Shown here: positions 1 through 6,067 of the stretch, in pieces
Numbering within the stretch: position 1 is the stretch's first letter
How the letters are laid out: every line of letters begins with the position of its first letter
NCBI GenBank assembly: GCA_902802215.1
Contig: CADCLH010000092.1
Span: forward strand, 1-16,364
Source of the DNA: Oscillospiraceae bacterium
Lineage (GTDB): Bacteria; Bacillota; Clostridia; Oscillospirales; Oscillospiraceae
DNA: 16,364 bases
Direction: 5' to 3'
Position numbers and translations under genes: made by a program
The notes under the pieces: generated by a model
Databases searched by the model: none
What the model saw: the letters and a program-made list of their open reading frames with translations, nothing else
Told to the model about the DNA's origin: nothing

Positions 1-728
1 GTGGGCTTGCCCTTGATGCCGGAGACCGTGTAGCCGAAGAACTTCTGCAGGGTCTCCACGTCGCCGCGGTCCCACGCGACCTCGATGGCGTGGCGGATGG
101 CGCGCTCGACCCGCGAGGGCGTGGTGTTGAAGCGCTTGGCCACCTCGGGGTAGAGCACCTTCGTGACGGCGTTGATCATGTCCATGTCGCGGATGGTCAG
201 GATGATGGCCTCGCGCAGATACTGGTAGCCCTTGATGTGCGCGGGCACGCCGATCTCGTGGATGATGTCCGTCACCACGGCCTCGAGGTCCGCGTCCGAA
301 CGCGAGGCGCCCGACAGCTCCCGGCAGTCCACGCCGACGCCCGGCGCGGCCTCGGCGCCGCGGGTGAGCTGGCGGATGCGCGACAGCAGCGCCTGCACGT
401 CGCAGGGCTTGGGCATGAAATAGTCCGCCCCGCACGCCGAGCAGTCCGAAATCACCTTCCCGTTGAAAAAGCCCGACAGGACGATCACATGACAGTCCGC
501 CCCCGTCTCGGGCAGGCGGCGCAGGACCTCCAGTCCGTCCAGCTTCGGCAGCACCAGTTCCAAAAGCAGCAGATCCGGGCGCAGCTGCCCCGTCATGCTC
601 AGCGCCTCGAGTCCGTCCGCCGCGGTGCCGATCAGCTCCATGTCCCCCTCCGCGGCGGCAAGCTCGCCGAGCTGACGGCAAAACTCGCGGTTCGGGTCCG
701 CTGCGAGAATGCGAATCTTGGTTTCCAT
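1..728 (-). CDS. spo0A: Spo0A-family sporulation response regulator with a degenerate receiver (3' end outside window)
   Basis: Spo0A is the DNA-binding master regulator of entry into sporulation in Firmicutes. The 242 visible codons show an N-terminal receiver domain (about residues 4-122), a short linker, and the Spo0A C-terminal DNA-binding domain. That domain contains the near-invariant stretches IIHEIGVPAHIKGY, ITKVLYP-like VTKVLYP, and SRVERAIRHAIEVAW. About 20-25 residues are missing at the window edge, judged against the usual ~265. The start ATG at 728-726 has GGGAGG about 10 bases upstream. The receiver is odd. Where Bacillus Spo0A has the acidic pair D10-D11 this protein has D11-P12. 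The phospho-acceptor Asp56 position is Glu57 (codon gaa, within LLLLELVLPKLDG). Thr84 is Ser85, and the conserved Lys is kept (K107, in PKPCD). The family call is firm because of the output domain. Loss of normal phosphorylation is inferred from these residues. Confidence 0.93.
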   Translation of the reverse strand, partial: METKIRILAADPNREFCRQLGELAAAEGDMELIGTAADGLEALSMTGQLRPDLLLLELVLPKLDGLEVLRRLPETGADCHVIVLSGFFNGKVISDCSACGADYFMPKPCDVQALLSRIRQLTRGAEAAPGVGVDCRELSGASRSDADLEAVVTDIIHEIGVPAHIKGYQYLREAIILTIRDMDMINAVTKVLYPEVAKRFNTTPSRVERAIRHAIEVAWDRGDVETLQKFFGYTVSGIKGKP

Positions 729-792
729 AATTATTATCCTCCCGTGTTGCGTGTTACGGAGAAATGCGTACTCGTACAAGTAGAATCCACCG

Positions 793-955
793 TTTGTCGC
801 AATCAATTTACCATGCTCCGTCCTTTGCGACAACAGAATCCTGTCGAACAACCGAGAATATTTGTTGACATAATACCAGATTCTTCGACAGGCCGCAACA
901 GCGTTTTGCAGGATTTTACAGAGAGCGCCCGGAGATCGTGTCGAATCGTGTCGAA
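793..955. promoter_or_regulatory. Cluster of Spo0A boxes upstream of spo0A
   Basis: The 253-base gap between spo0A and the ribonuclease gene holds four exact copies of the Spo0A box core TGTCGAA. They lie at 842-848 (+), 884-890 (-), 939-945 (+) and 949-955 (+). Two variants TTGTCGCAA lie at 794-802 (+) and 825-833 (-). The copies are arranged in pairs: an inverted pair of variants, an inverted pair with 9-bp arms (840-848 and 884-892), and a direct pair spaced by exactly 10 bases, one helical turn (936-955). In sporulating Firmicutes Spo0A binds such boxes in its own promoter, so autoregulation is the simple reading. That these boxes are bound here is inference. Confidence 0.8.
870..898 (-). 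promoter_or_regulatory. Candidate sigma-A promoter of spo0A
   Basis: Reading the minus strand, a -10 element TATTAT (875-870), preceded by TGG, lies 17 bases from a weak -35 TTGCGG (898-893). The spacer contains the inverted Spo0A box at 884-890, and a second box at 842-848 lies just downstream of the expected start of transcription near 863. This leaves a leader of about 135 bases before the spo0A start codon. The -10 is good and the -35 poor, which would fit a promoter dependent on or blocked by a regulator. Confidence 0.5.
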
Positions 956-981
956 ATGCCCGGGCGGGACGCTCGCGCGCC

Positions 982-1500
982 TCAGTCGTACAGCAGCTCG
1001 AAAGTCTCGTAGTGATCCGGGGTATAATAGATCAGACCGTCGTTGGAGAAAATGAGCCGCTCGGGCCCGCGGCGGCTCGCCCCCAGCGTGTTCAGATCGC
1101 ACTCGGTCCACTTGCGCCCCTTCGCCCTGGGCAGCTGGCCCTCGTAGTTGCCGAAATAGTCGCCGCCGATGCACTTGCCCGGCAGCACCTTGTCCAGCGG
1201 TCCGCCCTGCCAGCCGGCGGCCTCGGCCTCCTTCTTCGTGACGAAGTTCGACGGCAGACGGCCGTAGGTGTGCACATACAGGGCCACGTCCTCCTTCGAG
1301 GTGTAAACGCCGTCCTTGTCGATCGTGTCCGGCGTCTCCTTCGCAGCCGGCGTCTTCGGCGCGGGCGTGACGAGACTCAGCGCGTCCGCCGGCCGGCTCG
1401 TCGGCGCGCTCTGCGGCGCGGAGACCGCGCCGCCGGGCAGGACGTACCAGACCAGAACCAGCGCCAGGATCAAAAGCGGCAGCCATTTTTTCAGCTTCAA
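982..1500 (-). CDS. Barnase-like secreted ribonuclease
   Basis: A 172-residue protein whose C-terminal ~110 residues follow barnase along its length: TYGRLPSNFVTKKEAEAAGW, PGKCIGGDYFGNYEG, GRKWTECDLN, and DHYETF at the end. By alignment from memory, barnase Lys27, Glu73 (general base), Arg83, Arg87 and His102 (general acid) all have counterparts, so catalysis should be intact. The Arg59 position is Tyr. The N-terminus is a hydrophobic segment after KLKK (about residues 6-25), a signal peptide or anchor, followed by an Ala/Pro/Ser-rich linker. It should therefore act outside the membrane. The start is TTG at 1500-1498, with AAGGAG about 10 bases upstream. An ATG between the two is followed at once by a stop. 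No barstar-like inhibitor gene is seen in the window. It lies 253 bases upstream of spo0A on the same strand. Confidence 0.85.
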   Translation of the reverse strand: MKLKKWLPLLILALVLVWYVLPGGAVSAPQSAPTSRPADALSLVTPAPKTPAAKETPDTIDKDGVYTSKEDVALYVHTYGRLPSNFVTKKEAEAAGWQGGPLDKVLPGKCIGGDYFGNYEGQLPRAKGRKWTECDLNTLGASRRGPERLIFSNDGLIYYTPDHYETFELLYD

Positions 1501-1565
1501 GGCATATCAACTCCTTATCGCTCATAGTGTATCACGGTCCGTCGGAATTCGCAAACGAAAAGGGC

Positions 1566-1610
1566 TTGCATTTTGTAACAGACGGGTGTATATTGGTAAC
1601 AACAAGTTAC
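1566..1610 (+). promoter_or_regulatory. Promoter of the PAP2 gene with an adjoining palindrome
   Basis: TTGCAT (1566-1571) and TATATT (1589-1594) are separated by exactly 17 bases and read toward the PAP2 gene. At about the expected start of transcription lies the inverted repeat GTAAC-AACAA-GTTAC (1596-1610). A third GTAAC copy sits in the spacer (1575-1579). The placement suits a repressor operator, but five-base arms are short and could be chance. The ribosome-binding site AGAGGG at 1615-1620 precedes the ATG at 1627. Confidence 0.65.
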
Positions 1611-1626
1611 AGAAAGAGGGATCTCC

Positions 1627-2679
1627 ATGGCTGCTTCTGCAACGGCCGCGTGGCTGGACAGCTTTTTCTCCGGCTACGACCATTTCTTCCTGAATATCCT
1701 GCACGTGCTCGGCGACAAGGCCGGGGCCGTGCTGACGCCGCTGATGCGCGTGATCACCTTCCTCGGTGAAAAGGGCATCGTGTTCTTCCTGCTGGCGCTG
1801 GTCTTCATGCTCATGGCCGACAAGCGGGACCTCGGCGTATGCATTTTCGGCGCGGTCTGCTGCGGCGCGCTCATCACCAACATCATTCTGAAGGACAGCG
1901 TAGGCCGCCTGCGCCCCTTTGAGATGGTCCCGGAGTACCAGCAGTGGTGGATGGCCATCGGCGCTCCCGCCGAGGACGGCTGTTCCTTCCCCTCGGGACA
2001 TGTGACCGCCTGCGCCGCGGGCATGACCGCCATCACGCTCATGCGCGGCAAAAAATGGATCCTCCCCTCTGTTCTGATCGTCTTCTTCATGGGCGTCTCC
2101 CGCAACTATCTGATGGCCCATTACCCCTCGCCCGGTCCCCTCGGCGGAAACGGCGGCAAGCGCGCAGCAAAGCCCGCCCGGACGGCCGCGCCCGCACGGC
2201 GCCCGGCACGGCCCGTCAGGGCCGCCGCGGAGGAGGAGCCCGAGGACGACGTCAAGACCTATTCCGGCTCCGGCCGTCATGCCGCGCCCGCCGCTGCGGG
2301 CAAGCGTCCGCTGTTTGAAAAGACGCCGGCGCGCCGCGCAGACGACGAAGCCGCGCTCGACGGACCCGCTCCGCGCCGCACCCGCGCAGAGGCCGTATCC
2401 CAGACTCCCGCGCCGCGCCGCAGCCGCCGTGTCGACGCCTCCGAAGATATCCCGCAGGACAGCGTCCTCCCGGAGAGCGCCCCGGAGGAGGCCGCGCCCG
2501 AAGAGACCGCGCCGCGCCGCGCCCGCGCGGGAGGCTCGCACAGCGCTCCGGCCCGGACGGCTTCGGGCGCAGGCGGCCGCCACGTCCTCGGCGGCGCGAA
2601 GGAGAGCGCGCCCCGCGCCTCCCGCAGCTCTGCCAGGGGCCGCGCCCCCGGCGGCTATCAGGGCAAGCATGTCAAGTAA
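1627..2679 (+). CDS. PAP2-family membrane phosphatase with altered third motif and long disordered tail
   Basis: PAP2 enzymes remove phosphate from lipid phosphates such as undecaprenyl pyrophosphate or phosphatidic acid, with the active site at the outer membrane face. Motif C1 is complete (K89 DSVGRLRP, ending P97), as is C2 (PSGH, residues 122-125). Motif C3 starts correctly at S158-R159 with His165, but the required Asp four residues on is Pro169 (HYPSP). Hydrophobic segments are seen near residues 50-63, 71-88, 127-138 and 144-157. The final membrane helix that should follow HYPSD is absent. From residue 169 the protein turns abruptly into a ~180-residue tail rich in Ala, Arg, Pro and Glu, with several APRR motifs, ending GGYQGKHVK. 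The simplest reading is an in-frame deletion near base 2130 joining the enzyme core to its own cytoplasmic tail. An active enzyme is doubtful. Confidence 0.8.
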   Translation: MAASATAAWLDSFFSGYDHFFLNILHVLGDKAGAVLTPLMRVITFLGEKGIVFFLLALVFMLMADKRDLGVCIFGAVCCGALITNIILKDSVGRLRPFEMVPEYQQWWMAIGAPAEDGCSFPSGHVTACAAGMTAITLMRGKKWILPSVLIVFFMGVSRNYLMAHYPSPGPLGGNGGKRAAKPARTAAPARRPARPVRAAAEEEPEDDVKTYSGSGRHAAPAAAGKRPLFEKTPARRADDEAALDGPAPRRTRAEAVSQTPAPRRSRRVDASEDIPQDSVLPESAPEEAAPEETAPRRARAGGSHSAPARTASGAGGRHVLGGAKESAPRASRSSARGRAPGGYQGKHVK

Positions 2680-2698
2680 ACTGCCGACAGCATGTCGA

Positions 2699-2742
2699 CG
2701 GATTGCCGCGTTCGTGACAGGAGTCACGGACGCGGCAATCCG
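2699..2742 (+). terminator. Perfect 20-bp hairpin after the PAP2 gene
   Basis: A 20-bp stem (13 perfect pairs, one T-G, then 6 perfect pairs) closes on the four-base loop AGGA, starting 19 bases after the PAP2 stop codon. It most likely ends PAP2 transcription before the htpG promoter. There is no run of T after it (CCGTTCTCC follows), so it is not a canonical intrinsic terminator. It may instead block 3' exonucleases. Confidence 0.6.
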
Positions 2743-2799
2743 CCGTTCTCCGCGAATGTGAGCAAACGGTAAATTCGTCGCCGCGCAGCCCCGGAACGG

Positions 2800-2827
2800 T
2801 TGAATTTCCGGAAGATTGTGGTATACT
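2800..2827 (+). promoter_or_regulatory. Promoter of the htpG-hemW-vanW-metG cluster
   Basis: TTGAAT (2800-2805) and TATACT (2822-2827) are 16 bases apart, and the -10 carries the extended TGG just before it. The start of transcription should fall near 2834, giving a ~65-base leader. No CIRCE element or other heat-shock operator was seen around it. The GAAGGAAGG ribosome-binding site precedes the ATG at 2901. Confidence 0.7.
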
Positions 2828-2900
2828 TTATATTTACGACAGCGCTTGAGCGCGGACACGGCTCCGCGATCGGCCAAAACTTACGAAGGAAGGCACAAAC

Positions 2901-4814
2901 ATGTCCAAGAAGCAGTTCAAAGCGGAGTCCAAACGACTGCTCGATCTGATGATCAATTCCATATACACCAACAAGGAGATCTTCCTGCGCGAGATCATCT
3001 CCAACGCCTCTGACGCCATCGACAAGCTCTGTTATCTGTCGCTGACCGACGAGGGCGTCGGGCTCGACCGCGGGGATTTCCGCATCGACGTCATCCCCGA
3101 CAAGGAGGCGCGCACCATCACCGTGCGCGACAACGGCATCGGCATGAGTCTCGAGGAGGCGGAGAAGAACCTCGGCGTCATCGCAAGATCCGGCTCCGGC
3201 GCCTTCAAGGCGGAGATGGACCAGGCCCAGGCCGAGGACCTGAGCATCATCGGCCAGTTCGGCGTGGGCTTCTACTCGGCCTTCATGGTGTCCGACAAGG
3301 TCACCGTCCTCACCCGCAAGTACGGCGAGGAGAAGGGCGTCAAGTGGGAGAGCACGGGCGCGGACGGCTACACCGTCACGGAGATCGACCGGGACGCGGT
3401 CGGCACCGACGTCGTCATGCACATCAAGCCCGACACCGACGACGAGATCTTCGGCAGCTACCTTGAGGTCTGGAAGCTCAAGGCCCTCATCAAGAAATAC
3501 TCCGACTACGTGCGCTGGCCGATCAAGATGGAGATCGAGCACAGCGAGCGCTTCGAGACCGGCGAGAAAAACGACGACGGCAGCCCCAAATTCGACTACC
3601 GCATGGTCAAGGAGGAGGAGACCGTCAACTCGATGGTCCCCATCTGGCAGCGCGCCAAGAGCGAGGTCACCGACGACGACTGCATCGCCTGGTACAAGGA
3701 GAAGCACCACGACGTCAAGGACCCCTGCGTGCTCGTGCGCATCAACGCCGAGGGCGCGGTCAGCTACAAGGCCATGCTCTTCGTCCCCGGCGAGGAGAAC
3801 GGCAGCCAGTTCTACGGCGAGACCAAGGGCGGCATCACGCTCTACTCCAACGGCGTGATGATCATGGAGAAGTGCGACAAGCTCGTGCACGACTACTTCG
3901 AGTTCGTCAAGGGCGTCGTGGACTCCCCCGACCTCTCCCTCAACATCTCGCGCGAGATCCTCCAGCACGACCGCCAGCTCAAGATCATGGGCCAGAACAT
4001 CGAGAAGCGCATCAAGGGCGAGCTCGAAAAGCTCATGCGCGAGGACCGGCCCAAGTACGAGGAGTTCTACAAAAACTACGGCGTGCACCTCAAATGCGGC
4101 GTGTGCGACGAGTACGGCCGCTACAAGGACTTTCTGCGCGAGCTGCTGCTGTTCTACACCTCGGAGGACAAGCAGCAGACGCTCAAGGAGTACGTCGAGG
4201 CCATGCCCGAGAGCCAGAAGGCCATCTACTACGCCAGCTCCGACTCGGTCAGGCACGCGCTCAGCCTCCCCCAGTGCGAGGAGGTCCGCCGCCGCGGCTA
4301 TTCGATCCTCTATCTCACCACCCCCCTCGACGAGATGGTGCTCGAGTGCCTGCACGATCAGGACGGCAAGAGCTTCTGCAACGTCGTGACCGACGATCTC
4401 GGCTTCGAGACCGACGACGAGAAGAAGGCCGCCGACGAGCGCGACATCGAGAACAGGGAATTTCTGGACTTCGTCAAGGAGTCCGTCGGCGACGACGTGG
4501 CGAAGGTCAAGTTCAGCCGCAAGCTCGCCTCCCAGCCCTGCTGCCTGACCACCGAGGGCGGCATCACCCTCGAGATGGAGAAATACTTCCGCCACGGCCC
4601 GAGCCCGGAGATGCGCTCGGTGCGCGCCACCCGCGTGCTCGAGCTCAACGACGGCCACGCCGCCGTGCAGGCCCTCAAGGCCGCCTTCGACGGCGGCGAC
4701 AAAGAGCGCGCGAAAAAGCTCGCCGTGATCCTCGCAAGGCTCGCCGAGCTGCTCTCCGGCGCGGAGATCGAGGACCCCGCCGCCTTCGCCGCCCTGGTCG
4801 CGGAGCTGTTCTGA
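2901..4814 (+). CDS. htpG: Hsp90-family molecular chaperone HtpG
   Basis: HtpG is the cytosolic bacterial Hsp90, an ATP-driven dimeric chaperone that helps fold and remodel client proteins. The 637-residue length is normal for the family. The N-terminal GHKL ATPase domain shows the conserved set: E31 and N35-A-S-D38, D77-N-G-I-G-M, the lid stretch NLGVIARSGSG (90-100), and GQFGVGFYSAF (118-128). The middle domain contains NISREILQHDRQLK with the ATP-contacting Arg351. The C-terminal dimerisation region ends near IEDPAAFAALVAELF. It is first in a run of four same-strand genes; hemW begins 43 bases downstream. The gene looks intact throughout, unlike several of its neighbours. Confidence 0.97.
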   Translation: MSKKQFKAESKRLLDLMINSIYTNKEIFLREIISNASDAIDKLCYLSLTDEGVGLDRGDFRIDVIPDKEARTITVRDNGIGMSLEEAEKNLGVIARSGSGAFKAEMDQAQAEDLSIIGQFGVGFYSAFMVSDKVTVLTRKYGEEKGVKWESTGADGYTVTEIDRDAVGTDVVMHIKPDTDDEIFGSYLEVWKLKALIKKYSDYVRWPIKMEIEHSERFETGEKNDDGSPKFDYRMVKEEETVNSMVPIWQRAKSEVTDDDCIAWYKEKHHDVKDPCVLVRINAEGAVSYKAMLFVPGEENGSQFYGETKGGITLYSNGVMIMEKCDKLVHDYFEFVKGVVDSPDLSLNISREILQHDRQLKIMGQNIEKRIKGELEKLMREDRPKYEEFYKNYGVHLKCGVCDEYGRYKDFLRELLLFYTSEDKQQTLKEYVEAMPESQKAIYYASSDSVRHALSLPQCEEVRRRGYSILYLTTPLDEMVLECLHDQDGKSFCNVVTDDLGFETDDEKKAADERDIENREFLDFVKESVGDDVAKVKFSRKLASQPCCLTTEGGITLEMEKYFRHGPSPEMRSVRATRVLELNDGHAAVQALKAAFDGGDKERAKKLAVILARLAELLSGAEIEDPAAFAALVAELF

Positions 4815-4857
4815 TACCGACCGCCTCCTCCGGAGGCAATCAGGTTTGGAGATTCAC

Positions 4858-6067
4858 ATGAGACCAAGACTCGGCATCTATATCCACATCCCCTTCTGCG
4901 CCAGCAAGTGCAGCTACTGCGACTTTGACCCATCTGGAGGAGTCCGCCCACTCCATCCAGAACTATGAGGTGGACACGGTCTACTTCGGCGGCGGCACCC
5001 CCAGCTTCTACGGGGCCGACCGGCTGGTGCAGGTCCTCGACGTGCTCAAGCTCAACGGCAACGTGCGGCTCGACTCGGAGATCACGGTGGAGTGCAACCC
5101 CGATTCCATCAGCCCCACGGCCCTGAAGCTGCTGCGCGAGGAGGGCGTCAACCGCCTGTCCATCGGCGTGCAGGCCACCGACAACAATCTCCTGAAGCTC
5201 ATCGGACGCCGCCACAGCTTCCAGCAGGCCCAGAAGGCCTACCGGGACGCGCGCGCCGCGGGCTTCGACAACATCAGCCTCGATCTCATGTACGGCCTGC
5301 CGAGCCAGACCAAGCGCGACTGGGCCGACACCCTGGCCCAGATCGTCGAGCTGCACCCGGAGCATATCTCCGCCTACGCCCTCAAGCTCGAGCCGGGCAC
5401 CCGCATGTACAGCGAGTACCGCGGCTCCCCCATCCTGCCCGACGACGACGAGCAGGCGGACATGTACTCCTACGCCGCCGAGATGCTCGAACGCTACGGC
5501 TACCGGCAGTACGAGATCTCCAACTTCGCCGCCCCGGGCTTCGAGTCGAAGCACAATCTCAAATACTGGAACCTGGACGACTACATCAGCTTCGGCCCCG
5601 GCGCGCACTCCTGCGTCGGCAACATCCGCTACAGCTTCGTCCGGGACCTGAAGGAGTATATCTCCGGCGTGCGCCGCAAGGTCAGCCTGGTGGACGAGTA
5701 CGAGGAGATCACCCCGCTCGAGCGCTCGGTCGAGTACATCATGCTCGGCATGCGCACCTCCCGCGGCATCTCCCGGCGCGACTACATCGACCGCTGCCAG
5801 TGCGACTGGCGGCCCATCGAACAGGTGCTGCGCGCCTTCGAGGCCAAGGGCTGGGTCCGGCAGACCGGGGACCGCTGGCACTTCACGGTGCCGGGCTTCC
5901 TGATCTCCAACACGCTGATCGGCATCATGCTCGAAACCCAGGCCAGCGGCCGCATCGAGGGCACGCCCTGGCTCTCGGACGCGGAGTACGCCGCGCTGCG
6001 GGTCGAGCTGCCCAAGGGCGAGGAGGAGCTCTTCGCAGAGCTCTATGAACAGCAGAAAAAGAATTGA
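4858..6067 (+). pseudogene. hemW: HemW-like radical SAM heme chaperone, disrupted by an apparent deletion and frameshift
   Basis: HemW (formerly HemN-like) is a radical-SAM-family heme chaperone that delivers heme to respiratory proteins. The reading frame from ATG 4858 (with TTTGGAG upstream) gives IYIHIPFCASKCSYCDF, the [4Fe-4S] site CX3CX2C, then meets a stop at 4966-4968 after 36 residues. The rest of the protein continues in another frame from about 4925: YFGGGTPS, the SIGVQ strand, the NISLDLMYGLPSQT segment, and a HemW C-terminal domain ending at 6067. In homologues roughly 17-20 residues separate CDF from the stretch that begins THLEESAHS here. The frame change therefore fits a deletion of 3n+2 bases (perhaps 50-60) at about 4926-4928. 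As written, neither fragment can work: the C-terminal part lacks the cluster cysteines. A real mutation and an assembly error cannot be told apart from the sequence. Confidence 0.85.

Noticed and set aside
901..945. Possible sigma-H promoter (AGGATTTT with a later GTCGAAT) on the plus strand
   Set aside because: The two elements are too far apart, and no plus-strand gene follows.
2724..4658. A 644-codon open frame on the minus strand opposite htpG
   Set aside because: It is a shadow of htpG: Leu/Val/Ala/Asp/Glu-rich text with no domain, created by GC-rich codon bias; htpG itself is unmistakable.
4823..4837. GCCTCC-TCC-GGAGGC hairpin between htpG and hemW
   Set aside because: Six-base arms with no T run. 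Too weak to call a terminator inside an apparent operon.
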